A stretch of 64,000 nt of DNA from Desulfurobacterium sp. TC5-1 (GTDB lineage Bacteria > Aquificota > Aquificia > Desulfurobacteriales > Desulfurobacteriaceae), in assembly GCF_000421485.1 (NCBI RefSeq), contig NZ_ATXC01000002.1, forward strand, positions 1 to 64,000. Direction: 5' to 3'. Positions 34,473-45,121 of this stretch are shown here, one piece after another. The position numbers and the translations under genes were made by a program. The notes under the pieces are model-generated. The model saw only the letters and a program-made list of their open reading frames with translations, ran no database searches and was not told where the DNA came from. Position 1 is the stretch's first letter. The number at the start of each line of letters is the position of its first letter.

Positions 34473-35411
34473 ATGGAAGGGAAAAATAGACTTTATATAG
34501 GTGACAGGCTATTCCAAACCCTCGCATTCTTATCAACGGTTATTATTGTAGTATCTCTTTTTGCCATAGGTGTCACTCTCTATAAAGAGGCAGCTCCTGC
34601 TATCCACAAATTTGGAATTATTAACTTTATAAAGTCTCCCGATTGGAATCCGCCAATGGATGAGTTTGGCGGACTACCGGCAATCTACGGAACAATTGTC
34701 AGCACTATTATTTCTATTGTTCTTTCAGTCCCCGTAGCAATTGGAATTGCCATCTTTTTAACAGAAATAGCACCAGACAGGCTTAAATCACCCATCGGCA
34801 TAGCAATAGAACTTTTAGCAGCCATTCCAAGTATCATCTACGGTATGTGGGGACTTTTCTACTTTGCACCTTTTGTAAGGGACCGCCTTCAGCCGATTAT
34901 ACATGCAACTCTCGGGAAATTGCCCGTTATCGGTGAATGGTTCTCCGGATTTACTCCCGGGATAGGCCTGCTTACTGCTTCTTTAGTCCTTGCCGTCATG
35001 ATTCTACCTTTTACCGCAGCAATAGCAAGAGATTCCTTCAACATGGTCCCGCCTATTCTTAAAGAATCTGCCTACGCATTAGGCGCAACAAAGTGGGACG
35101 TTATGAAAGATGTCGTTCTACCTTACGCAAAGTTAGGTGTTATAGGCGGTATTATTCTATCCTTAGGCAGAGCCATGGGTGAAACGATGGCAGTAACCTT
35201 TGTTATGGGAAACCAGCCGGTAATTCCCCAATCAATACTTCAACCTGCAACATCAATAACAGTTACTCTTGCAAATGAATTTGCTGAAGCAGATACAAAA
35301 ATATATCTATCCAGCCTCTTCTTCCTCGCACTCATACTTTTTGTTATGAGCTTCATCGTAATAGCCATAGGAAAGTTTCTCTTCCTCAAGAAAGTTGAGA
35401 GAGGTAGATAG
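34473..35411 (+). CDS. pstC: phosphate ABC transporter permease PstC
   Basis: The protein has 312 residues with about six membrane spans. The binding-protein-dependent permease EAA-like loop E-S-A-Y-A-L-G-A-T-K-W-D-V and PstC-specific IPSIIYGMWGLF are present. It forms the inner-membrane channel with PstA. No pstS lies upstream; the 205-nt gap before it holds no gene, only a weak AT-rich promoter-like region (TTGATATACTAT near 34430). No clear Pho box was found. The stop overlaps the pstA start by one base. Confidence 0.95.
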   Translation: MEGKNRLYIGDRLFQTLAFLSTVIIVVSLFAIGVTLYKEAAPAIHKFGIINFIKSPDWNPPMDEFGGLPAIYGTIVSTIISIVLSVPVAIGIAIFLTEIAPDRLKSPIGIAIELLAAIPSIIYGMWGLFYFAPFVRDRLQPIIHATLGKLPVIGEWFSGFTPGIGLLTASLVLAVMILPFTAAIARDSFNMVPPILKESAYALGATKWDVMKDVVLPYAKLGVIGGIILSLGRAMGETMAVTFVMGNQPVIPQSILQPATSITVTLANEFAEADTKIYLSSLFFLALILFVMSFIVIAIGKFLFLKKVERGR

Positions 35412-36253
35412 TGGACGCCTTTAAAAAGAGAAAAATCGTTAACAACATTGTTCTTATACTCTCAACATTAGCGGCATTGTTCGGCATTCTTTGGCTTGTA
35501 TGGATATTAGGGACCCTTGTATATAAAGGCGGGGCTACCTTATCATGGCAGGTATTCGTCGGAAATCCTCCTGCCCCGGGAGACAATACAGGAGGCTTAA
35601 AGCACGCAATAATAGGTCAAATTTTAATCGTGTCCATAGCAGTAATAATCGGTGTTCCCATAGGTATCTTAGCCGGAACTTTCCTTTCCGAATACGGAAA
35701 AAACAGCAGACTTGCAAATATAGTAAGGGACATTTCTGACATCCTCATGAGCGTTCCTTCAATCGTAATAGGTACGTTTGTTTATGCAATTTTAGTTGAA
35801 CCTTTTGGACATTTTATGGGTATTTCCGGTTCTGTTGCCCTTGCAATTATGATGCTTCCCATAATAGTTAGAACAACTGATGATATGTTAAACATGGTTC
35901 CAAGAGAACTCAGAGAGGCAGCATATGCCCTTGGCGCAACAAAATCCAAAGTAATTACCTCCGTTGTTTATAAAGGTGCCATAACAGGTATCATAACGGG
36001 CGTGATACTTGCCGTTGCAAGAATTGGTGGTGAAACGGCTCCACTTCTCTTTACATCCTTTAACAACAACTTTTTGACATACAACGTTTTTCAGCCCATG
36101 GCGTCACTTACAGTAACGATGTACGATTACGCCATGAGTCCTTACGAATACTGGCAGAAACTTGCCTGGGCAGCAGCCATAATACTCACATTTGGCGTTC
36201 TTGCTCTTAATCTCATAGGTCGTGCCATAGCCAAGTGGAAATTTAAAAAATAG
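35411..36253 (+). CDS. pstA: phosphate ABC transporter permease PstA
   Basis: The protein has 280 residues with about six membrane spans. The permease loop R-E-A-A-Y-A-L-G-A-T-K and the segment LSEYG...DILMSVPSIVIG are typical of PstA. It is the second channel subunit. Start is GTG, overlapping the pstC stop. Confidence 0.95.
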   Translation: MDAFKKRKIVNNIVLILSTLAALFGILWLVWILGTLVYKGGATLSWQVFVGNPPAPGDNTGGLKHAIIGQILIVSIAVIIGVPIGILAGTFLSEYGKNSRLANIVRDISDILMSVPSIVIGTFVYAILVEPFGHFMGISGSVALAIMMLPIIVRTTDDMLNMVPRELREAAYALGATKSKVITSVVYKGAITGIITGVILAVARIGGETAPLLFTSFNNNFLTYNVFQPMASLTVTMYDYAMSPYEYWQKLAWAAAIILTFGVLALNLIGRAIAKWKFKK

Positions 36254-36268
36254 TAATCGGAGGGTGTT

Positions 36269-37048
36269 TTGAGTTATATAGCTGAGATAACCGAACCGGC
36301 AAAGATTGAGGTAAAGAACCTTAACTTCTACTACGGTGACAAACACGCACTTAAAAACATCTCTTTTAAAGTGCCGGAATTAAAAGTTACAGCCCTCATC
36401 GGACCTTCCGGATGCGGTAAAACAACACTGCTGCGGTGCTTTAACAGAATGCATGACCTTTATCCCGGAAACAGATACGAGGGTGAAATTATCTTCGATG
36501 GAACAAACATCTTAGACAAGAACATAGATCTTATCAGGTTGAGAAGTCGCATCGGTATGGTTTTTCAAAAACCCACCGCATTTCCAATGAGCATATTTGA
36601 TAACGTAGCCTACGGCCTGAAGTTGAAAGGAATAAAAAATAAAACTGAACTTGCCGATAGGGTGGAAAAGGCGTTGAAGGACGCTGCTTTGTGGGAAGAG
36701 GTAAAGGATAGATTGAACCAACCTGCATCTGGACTTTCTGGTGGTCAGCAGCAGAGATTATGCATAGCAAGAGCAATAGCCGTTGAACCGGAAGTCCTCC
36801 TCTTTGACGAACCAACATCGGCACTTGACCCAATCTCCACGATGAAAATAGAAGAGCTTATTACCTCCTTAAGAGGAAAATTAACCATCCTAATTGTAAC
36901 CCACAACATGCAGCAGGCTGCAAGGGTTTCTGATTACACGGCATTTATGTACATGGGAGAACTTATTGAATTCAATAGAACGGATCAGATATTCGTTAAA
37001 CCACACGAAAAACTTACTGAAGACTACATCACAGGCCGTTTTGGATAA
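36269..37048 (+). CDS. pstB: phosphate ABC transporter ATP-binding protein PstB
   Basis: The protein has 259 residues. Walker [13 protein letters not shown] signature LSGGQQQR, Walker [14 protein letters not shown] and the PstB-specific R-C-F-N-R-M-x-D-L segment are intact. It powers PstCA. Start is TTG, preceded by GGAGGG. It ends at a strong terminator, so phoU is not in this operon. Confidence 0.97.
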   Translation: MSYIAEITEPAKIEVKNLNFYYGDKHALKNISFKVPELKVTALIGPSGCGKTTLLRCFNRMHDLYPGNRYEGEIIFDGTNILDKNIDLIRLRSRIGMVFQKPTAFPMSIFDNVAYGLKLKGIKNKTELADRVEKALKDAALWEEVKDRLNQPASGLSGGQQQRLCIARAIAVEPEVLLFDEPTSALDPISTMKIEELITSLRGKLTILIVTHNMQQAARVSDYTAFMYMGELIEFNRTDQIFVKPHEKLTEDYITGRFG

Positions 37049-37050
37049 TA

Positions 37051-37073
37051 AAAAGGGGCATTTCGCCCCTTTT
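37051..37073 (+). terminator. intrinsic terminator after pstB
   Basis: AAAAGGGGC (37051-37059) and GCCCCTTTT (37065-37073) form a stem with a 5-nt loop and T-rich tail, 2 nt after the stop codon. Confidence 0.9.
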
Positions 37074-37153
37074 AAGATTTTGATAAAACTTGCACTTTTA
37101 GAAAACAATAAATATATTTACCTCCGTGGTGCAGATTTTTTACGGAGGCTCCA

Positions 37154-37453
37154 ATGAGAGCTGAAAAGTTTTTCTATTCACTCCACTTAATAACAGCCAT
37201 TACCATCCCTATTTTTGTCCTTGTCCACCTTCTTGTTATGCACACACCATTTACCTTCGTATATGCTTTATATCCATCATGTCCGTACGCATTTTGTCTC
37301 TTTGTAACGGCCATGGTTTATCACGGCATGTACGGCATAAGAGGTTGGTTCGTTGAAAAGATGGGACATATAAAAGCAGCTGATATTGCATTCATCACTG
37401 CGGGCATCTTTTTATGCATTCTCCTTAACGGATCAATTTTAGGGTATTGGTAA
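37154..37453 (+). CDS. small three-span membrane protein, SdhC/D-like
   Basis: The protein has 99 residues with three predicted membrane spans (about 8-30, 40-58, 75-97). H-L-L-V-M-H near 25-30 and Y-H-G-M-Y-G-I-R-G-W-F-V-E near 56-68 recall the heme-b and quinone region of succinate dehydrogenase/fumarate reductase anchors (H-x-x-x-G-x-R). No sdhA or sdhB is adjacent. It lies between the pst terminator and dnaE with its own SD (CGGAGG). Assignment as a b-type cytochrome anchor is inference. Confidence 0.7.
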   Translation: MRAEKFFYSLHLITAITIPIFVLVHLLVMHTPFTFVYALYPSCPYAFCLFVTAMVYHGMYGIRGWFVEKMGHIKAADIAFITAGIFLCILLNGSILGYW

Positions 37454-37590
37454 ACTATTTCATCCGCAAGCCCCCCTTACCCAAACCTTTCAGACGAACC
37501 AGAATTTTTTTGTCAACTTAAATTTAATGCCTACCTGAGGGGAAAGTTATAATTTAAGTGGAAGATAGAAAAAGCGGAGGAGACATTTAA

Positions 37591-40500
37591 ATGGTAGGCA
37601 AAGGCGATTTCGTTCATCTTCACCTTCACTCTCAGTACTCGATTCTTGACGGTGCCATAAAGATAAAAGAGATGGTTAAAAAGGCCAAAGAACTTGGCAT
37701 GCCCGCTGTTGCCGTTACAGATCATGGCAACATGTTCGCGTCCCTTGAACTTTACAATACATGTAAAGAAGAAGGCATAAAACCGATAATCGGACAGGAA
37801 TTTTACATAGCAAAAGGCTCCCGATTTGACAGAAAAGAAGCGGGAGAGAAAGGAAGTTACCACCTTGTGCTTCTTGCCAAAAACGAAACCGGCTTAAAAA
37901 ACCTCATGAAGTTAAGCTCCATTGCCTTTATAGAGGGATTTTATTACAAGCCCCGCATAGACAAAGAAGTTCTTGAAAAGTACAGCGAAGGACTTATAGC
38001 AATGTCTGCCTGCATCCAGGGAGAAATACCCCTCCTTTACCTCAAGGGACAGTACGAAGAAGCCGAAAAGGCGGCAAAGTGGTACAAAGACCTATTCGGT
38101 GAAGACTTCTACCTCGAGCTTCAAGACCACGGAATGAGAGAACAGAAAAAAGCCAACAGAGGCCTCATAGATATAGCGAAAAAGTTAGACATAGAACTCG
38201 TGGCGACAAACGATGCCCACTACCTTAACAAAGAGGACTGGGAAGCCCACGATATTCTTCTTTGTATTCAAACAGGAAAAAAACTCAACGACGAAAAAAG
38301 AATGCGCTTTCCGACAAAAGAGTTTTACTTTAAAAACGGCGAAGAAATGTTCAGACTGTTCAAAGAAGTTCCCGAAGCCATAACAAACACGCTCAAGATA
38401 GCGGAAAAGATAAACGTTGAAATAAAAAATGACGGCTATCATCTGCCAAAATACAAAGTTCCGGAAGGATACACTTACTCAAGTTACCTAAAAGAGCTTG
38501 CAGAAAAAGGTCTTGAAAGAAGATTCAAAGAACTCGGAATAAAAGACGGAGAAACCAAAAGACAGTATAGAGAAAGGCTCTACTACGAACTTAAAATCAT
38601 AGATAACATGGGATTTCCGGGATACTTTCTTATTGTCTGGGATTTTATCAACTGGGCAAAGAAAAACGGCATACCTGTAGGACCGGGAAGAGGTTCGGCA
38701 GCAGGCTCACTTGTTGCCTATGCTATAGGCATAACGGACATAAACCCTTTAAGGTTTAACCTTCTGTTTGAAAGATTCCTCAACCCGGAAAGGGTAACAA
38801 TGCCCGATATAGACGTCGACATCTGTCAGGACGGAAGAGACAGAGTTATCCAGTACGTAAGGGAAAAATATGGAAACGACAAAGTTTGCCAGATTATCAC
38901 CTTTGGAACACTGAAACCAAAAGGCGTAATAAGAGACGTGGGAAGAGTTCTTGACATTCCTTACGGAGAAGTTGACAGAATAGCAAAACTTATTCCCGAT
39001 GACGCCAAAACAATTGAAGACGCAATAGAGAAAGCACCAGAACTGAAAGAACTTATAGAGAGTAACGAACTTTATAAAAAGATGGCGAAAATCGCCTCAA
39101 AACTTCAGGGATTAACAAGGCAAACCGGCGTACACGCTGCCGGTGTCGTTATTACACCAGAAACACTGACAAACTTCATTCCTTTAGCAAGGAGTAAAGA
39201 TGGAGACATAACCACCCAGTACGAAATGGGACAGGTTGAAAAGTTAGGTCTCCTTAAAATGGACTTTTTAGGACTAAAAACCCTTACCATCATTGATAAA
39301 ACCATAAAACTTGTTGAAAAGACAAGAAACGAAAAGGTTGACCTGAAAACACTTCCCCTTGATGATGAAAAGACCTACAAACTGCTTCAGGAAGGAAACA
39401 CCGTAGGCGTATTCCAGCTTGAATCACCGGGTATGAGAAACCTGATGAAACGACTAAAACCAGAATCTATAGAAGACATCGTCGCTCTCGTTGCCCTTTA
39501 CCGTCCAGGACCTCTCAACTCAGGAATGGCTGAAAGTTATATAAAAAGAAAACACGGTCAGGAACCAGTCGATTACATCTTCCCGGAACTTGAACCTTAC
39601 CTAAAAGAGACATACGGTCTCTTCATCTATCAGGAACAGATAATGCAGATAGCAAACGTTCTTGCCGGTTACTCACTTGGAGAAGCTGATCTCTTGCGCC
39701 GTGCAATGGGTAAAAAGAAGAAAGAGATAATGGAAGAGCAACGTTCCATATTTGTAAAACGTGCCGTTGAAAAAGGTTATCCAAAAGACAAAGTAGAAAA
39801 GCTGTTTGACGATATTGCAAAGTTTGCAGAATACGGATTTAACAAATCTCACTCCGCCGCTTACGGATATCTTGCCTACGTTACTGCATACCTAAAAGCC
39901 CATTACCCTCAGGAACTCATGGCAACAATGATGTCCATAGACTATGACAACGCCGATGAGATAGTTAAACTCATAAAAGATTGCAGGGAAAACAATATTG
40001 AAATACTGCCACCTGACGTAAACAAGAGCGGCGCCAAGTTTACAATTGAGAATGGTGCAATACGGTTTGGACTGGCAGGGATAAAAGGCGTTGGTGAAAA
40101 AGCTGCAGAAGCCATAGTAGAGGCAAGAGAAAGAGAAGGAGAGTTCACAGACCTTTACGACTTCTGCGAAAAAGTGGACATGAGACAGGTAAACCGAAAA
40201 GTTCTTGAAGCACTTATAAAAGCGGGGGCTTTTGATTCTACAGGATATAACAGAGCAACCCTCCTTGCAACACTTGAAAAGGCAATGGCAGCAGCTCAGA
40301 GCATTCAGAAAACTAAAAACAAAGGCCTAATGAGTCTGTTTGGAGACGAATCTTCAGTTATACAGAAAGAGTATGTTGAAACAGACGAGTGGCCTGAAAG
40401 GATAAAGTTAGAGTACGAAAGGGCAGCTATAGGATTCTACTTATCCGGGCATCCTCTATTAGAGTATCAAGCACTTGTTCCCTTGCGCCTTGATACATCT

Positions 40501-41028
40501 TCTCATAAGAGCGAGTGGAAAGACGGACAGGAGGTTACCATAGCTGGTGCCATAACCTCCGTTAAAACTAAAAGAACCCAAAGAGGAGAAATGTGGGCAA
40601 ACATTGAAATAACAGACCTCGAAGGTGTTCTCAATGTCCTTGTATTCCCAAACGTTTTCAAAGAATCGGCAGAACTTCTAACAGAAGGTAACGTTGTCAT
40701 AGTGAAAGGAACTGTAAGAGAAGAAGAGGGAAGCATATCCATAATAGCCAGAGAAATTGGACGCTTTGAAAAGAAACTTTCTGATGTTATAAACAGAATT
40801 GTCCTTAAAATTGATGATACAATCTTTTCCGAAGAATTTTTAGAACGGTTAAGAGAATTCTTAGAAACAAACAGTTCTCCTGATGGAAAACCGGTAGTAA
40901 TTGAACTTGAAACAAACGGATACATAATACAGTTGCAAACACATCCAGACTTTGCAATACCGGTTGATGCGGCTATTTTAAGAAGCCTTAAAAAGATGAT
41001 AGGTGAAGAGAGGATAAAAATCCTTTGA
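37591..41028 (+). CDS. dnaE: DNA polymerase III alpha subunit
   Basis: The protein has 1145 residues, the DnaE1-type length. The N-terminal PHP domain starts with HLHLHSQYSILDG and includes TDHGN and the N-D-A-H-Y element. The polymerase palm has P-D-I-D-V-D-I (catalytic aspartates) and GPGRGSAAGS. A C-terminal OB fold begins near residue 985 (TIAGAITSVKTK). It is the replicative polymerase. CGGAGGAG precedes the start, and a TATAAT-like -10 lies near 37545. It is followed by accA after 10 nt. Confidence 0.98.
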   Translation: MVGKGDFVHLHLHSQYSILDGAIKIKEMVKKAKELGMPAVAVTDHGNMFASLELYNTCKEEGIKPIIGQEFYIAKGSRFDRKEAGEKGSYHLVLLAKNETGLKNLMKLSSIAFIEGFYYKPRIDKEVLEKYSEGLIAMSACIQGEIPLLYLKGQYEEAEKAAKWYKDLFGEDFYLELQDHGMREQKKANRGLIDIAKKLDIELVATNDAHYLNKEDWEAHDILLCIQTGKKLNDEKRMRFPTKEFYFKNGEEMFRLFKEVPEAITNTLKIAEKINVEIKNDGYHLPKYKVPEGYTYSSYLKELAEKGLERRFKELGIKDGETKRQYRERLYYELKIIDNMGFPGYFLIVWDFINWAKKNGIPVGPGRGSAAGSLVAYAIGITDINPLRFNLLFERFLNPERVTMPDIDVDICQDGRDRVIQYVREKYGNDKVCQIITFGTLKPKGVIRDVGRVLDIPYGEVDRIAKLIPDDAKTIEDAIEKAPELKELIESNELYKKMAKIASKLQGLTRQTGVHAAGVVITPETLTNFIPLARSKDGDITTQYEMGQVEKLGLLKMDFLGLKTLTIIDKTIKLVEKTRNEKVDLKTLPLDDEKTYKLLQEGNTVGVFQLESPGMRNLMKRLKPESIEDIVALVALYRPGPLNSGMAESYIKRKHGQEPVDYIFPELEPYLKETYGLFIYQEQIMQIANVLAGYSLGEADLLRRAMGKKKKEIMEEQRSIFVKRAVEKGYPKDKVEKLFDDIAKFAEYGFNKSHSAAYGYLAYVTAYLKAHYPQELMATMMSIDYDNADEIVKLIKDCRENNIEILPPDVNKSGAKFTIENGAIRFGLAGIKGVGEKAAEAIVEAREREGEFTDLYDFCEKVDMRQVNRKVLEALIKAGAFDSTGYNRATLLATLEKAMAAAQSIQKTKNKGLMSLFGDESSVIQKEYVETDEWPERIKLEYERAAIGFYLSGHPLLEYQALVPLRLDTSSHKSEWKDGQEVTIAGAITSVKTKRTQRGEMWANIEITDLEGVLNVLVFPNVFKESAELLTEGNVVIVKGTVREEEGSISIIAREIGRFEKKLSDVINRIVLKIDDTIFSEEFLERLREFLETNSSPDGKPVVIELETNGYIIQLQTHPDFAIPVDAAILRSLKKMIGEERIKIL

Positions 41029-41038
41029 GAGGGACAAA

Positions 41039-41986
41039 ATGGCAGTTTTGTTAGAATTTGAAAAGAAGGTAGAAAGACTGAGAAGAAAAATAGAAGAGTT
41101 GAAAGAAAAAGGGAAACACGACCCGCAGGTGATTAGAGAGATAGAAGAGAAATTTCAAAAAAAGATTGAAGAGTTTTACTCCAACCTTACGCCGTGGGAC
41201 AAGGTGCTTCTGGCAAGGCATCCTGACCGTCCCCACGCTATTGATTTTATAAACAACGTTTTCGAAGAGTTTATTGAGCTTCACGGCGACAGACACTGCG
41301 GCGACGGAAAGGCAATCATTGCTGGATTTGCATACTTTAAAGGCATTCCTGTATGTGTCATAGCCCAGGAAAAGGGAAGAGATACAAAGGACAAAATAGC
41401 AAGAAACTTTGGAATGCCAACACCTGAAGACTACAGAAAAGCCCTCCGAGTCATGAAACTTGCAGAAAAGTTTGGAAAACCAATAATCACGTTAGTTGAC
41501 ACCCCCGGCGCATTTCCGGGAATTGAAGCAGAAGAACACGGGCAATCAGAAGCCATAGCAAGGAACCTTCTTGAAATGTCCAGGCTGAAAGTCCCCGTTG
41601 TAAGCGTTGTAATTGGTGAAGGCGGAAGTGGTGGTGCTCTGGCCATAAGTGTTGCTAACAGACTTTTAATGTATGAAAACGCTGTTTACTCGGTAATATC
41701 ACCGGAAGGATGCGCCGCAATACTGTGGCAGTCACAAGACAAGGTTAAGGAAGCTGCCGAAGCTCTAAAGCTAACATCCAAATACCTAAAAGAGTTAGGA
41801 ATCATTGATGACATAATACCTGAACCTCTTGAAGGTGCTCACAAGGACTACAAATTCACATTCCAGAAATTTGAGGAATATGTGAACAAACACCTTAAAG
41901 AGCTGTTAAAAATGAGCCCGGAAGAGCTTAAAAAAGATAGATATAGAAAATTTAGAAAGATTGGCAGCTATCAGAGTCAGGAGTAG
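41039..41986 (+). CDS. accA: acetyl-CoA carboxylase carboxyltransferase alpha subunit
   Basis: The protein has 315 residues, the usual length. Typical segments are P-W-D-K-V-x-L-A-R-H-P-x-R-P, the G-D-R-x-x-x-D-G-K-A-I-x-G loop, T-P-G-A-F-P-G and GEGGSGGALAI. It transfers carboxyl from biotin to acetyl-CoA with AccD in fatty-acid synthesis. It lies 10 nt after dnaE; dnaE-accA adjacency is common. The stop is 5 nt before the rpsB promoter -35. Confidence 0.97.
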   Translation: MAVLLEFEKKVERLRRKIEELKEKGKHDPQVIREIEEKFQKKIEEFYSNLTPWDKVLLARHPDRPHAIDFINNVFEEFIELHGDRHCGDGKAIIAGFAYFKGIPVCVIAQEKGRDTKDKIARNFGMPTPEDYRKALRVMKLAEKFGKPIITLVDTPGAFPGIEAEEHGQSEAIARNLLEMSRLKVPVVSVVIGEGGSGGALAISVANRLLMYENAVYSVISPEGCAAILWQSQDKVKEAAEALKLTSKYLKELGIIDDIIPEPLEGAHKDYKFTFQKFEEYVNKHLKELLKMSPEELKKDRYRKFRKIGSYQSQE

Positions 41987-41991
41987 CTCTA

Positions 41992-42020
41992 TTGACTGTA
42001 TAGTCAATTTCCAATATATT
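41992..42020 (+). promoter_or_regulatory. rpsB operon promoter with overlapping palindrome
   Basis: TTGACT (41992-41997), 17-nt spacer and TATATT (42015-42020). The -35 is half of an inverted repeat, TTGACT-GTAT-AGTCAA (41992-42007), which could be an operator, though it may be fortuitous. Confidence 0.75.
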
Positions 42021-42036
42021 ACCAACGACAACTCAC

Positions 42037-42097
42037 CTTCCCTGATTCGGAGAGGGGTGCCCTAACGGGTTCTCTCCGAAGACGACGGGATGGGAGG
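42037..42097 (+). ncRNA. structured 5' leader of rpsB-tsf (candidate autoregulatory element)
   Basis: A 9-bp perfect stem TTCGGAGAG (42046-42054) with CTCTCCGAA (42072-42080) carries an inner CCC/GGG hairpin. It is enclosed by a possible outer helix CTTCCC (42037-42042) with GGGAGG (42092-42097). It sits between the promoter and the rpsB SD. Ribosomal protein S2 represses its own operon through leader structures in E. coli and other bacteria. An analogous role is likely here but I cannot match it to a named RNA family. Confidence 0.55.
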
Positions 42098-42121
42098 CTA
42101 AACCAGAAAACAGGAGGAAAG

Positions 42122-42976
42122 ATGTCTGAAGAGATCAGAAAAGAAGAACAGGCAGAAGAGCAGAAAGTAGAAGCGACAGAGCAGGAAGAAACACAGGAAG
42201 AAACATTCAAGCCAAGACCAAAAGGCTCAAGAATCACAATGAAAGAACTTCTTGAAGCCGGGGTTCACTTCGGTCACCAGAAAGAGAGATGGAACCCCAA
42301 AATGAAGAGGTTCATCTTCACAGAGAGAAACGGTATCCACATTATCGACCTTCAAAAAACTCTCAAGTACTTTGATGAAGCTTACGACTACGTTGCCGAC
42401 TTAGTGGCAAACGGCGGAACAATTCTTTTTGTCTGCACAAAGAAACAGGGACAAGACATCGTAAAAGAAGAAGCCGAAAGATGTGGCATGTTCTACATTA
42501 ACAAGAGATGGTTAGGTGGAACAATTACAAACTTTGAAACTATCAAGAAGAGCATTTTCAAACTTAAAATGCTCAAGAAGATGGAAGAAGAGGGCATCTT
42601 TGAAAAGCTCCCCAAGAAAGAGGCTATGAAGCTTAAAAGAAAGAAAGAGAAGCTTGAGAAGTACATCGGCGGAATTGAAAACATGAAAAGAATTCCTGAC
42701 GCCCTCTTCATCGTTGATGTGGTAAGGGAAGAAAACGCCGTTACAGAAGCAAGAAAGGCAGGTGTTCCTATCGTTGCCCTCGTTGACACAAACGCCGACC
42801 CTGACCTTATTGATTACCCAATTCCGGCAAACGACGACGCCATTAGAGCAATAAGACTTCTCACGTCAAGAATCGCAGATGCTGTCCTTGAAGGAAAGAT
42901 GAGAAGAGAAGCTATAAAGCTTGCCGAAGGCGAAGAGGCTATTGAAGAAGCTGAATTCGTTCCAGAGGAGGAATAA
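42122..42976 (+). CDS. rpsB: 30S ribosomal protein S2
   Basis: The protein has 284 residues. The S2 core begins near residue 40 with [15 protein letters not shown] and contains R-W-L-G-G-T-I-T-N and V-D-T-N-x-D-P. It has an additional acidic N-terminal extension of about 35 residues, rich in Glu/Gln/Lys, and an acidic C-terminus. ATG follows AGGAGG. It heads the conserved rpsB-tsf-pyrH-frr operon. Confidence 0.97.
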   Translation: MSEEIRKEEQAEEQKVEATEQEETQEETFKPRPKGSRITMKELLEAGVHFGHQKERWNPKMKRFIFTERNGIHIIDLQKTLKYFDEAYDYVADLVANGGTILFVCTKKQGQDIVKEEAERCGMFYINKRWLGGTITNFETIKKSIFKLKMLKKMEEEGIFEKLPKKEAMKLKRKKEKLEKYIGGIENMKRIPDALFIVDVVREENAVTEARKAGVPIVALVDTNADPDLIDYPIPANDDAIRAIRLLTSRIADAVLEGKMRREAIKLAEGEEAIEEAEFVPEEE

Positions 42977-42978
42977 TA

Positions 42979-44890
<1,912 letters not shown>

Positions 44891-44901
44891 GGGAGGTGAA
44901 A

Positions 44902-45078
44902 ATGGCTCACGTAATTGACCAAGAAGGATGCATCGGATGCGGCGCTTGCGCTTCTGTATGTCCTACAAACGCTATTCACCCAACAGATGATGGAAAGTAC
45001 ACCATTGCTGCAGAAGAATGTATCGACTGCGGCGCCTGCGTTGAAGTGTGCCCAACAGATTGCATCAGTGCTGAGTAA
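44902..45078 (+). CDS. 2[4Fe-4S] ferredoxin
   Basis: The protein has 58 residues, a clostridial-type ferredoxin. Two C-x2-C-x2-C-x3-CP motifs (C-I-G-C-G-A-C-A-S-V-C-P and C-I-D-C-G-A-C-V-E-V-C-P) are present. It is a cytoplasmic low-potential electron carrier, possibly for reductive carbon fixation. The frame opens with GTG at 44896 inside the SD, but ATG 44902 is 2-3 nt after GGGAGGTGA and is the sensible start. It is the last gene of the operon before a terminator. Confidence 0.93.
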   Translation: MAHVIDQEGCIGCGACASVCPTNAIHPTDDGKYTIAAEECIDCGACVEVCPTDCISAE

Positions 45079-45090
45079 TAGCCTGAAAGC

Positions 45091-45110
45091 AGGGGGATTT
45101 TATTCCCCCT
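45091..45110. terminator. bidirectional terminator between ferredoxin and HEAT-repeat genes
   Basis: AGGGGGA (45091-45097) and TCCCCCT (45104-45110) form the stem, followed by a T-rich run on the plus strand. The HEAT gene ends 12 nt away on the other strand. Confidence 0.85.
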
Positions 45111-45121
45111 TTCTCTTTTTT

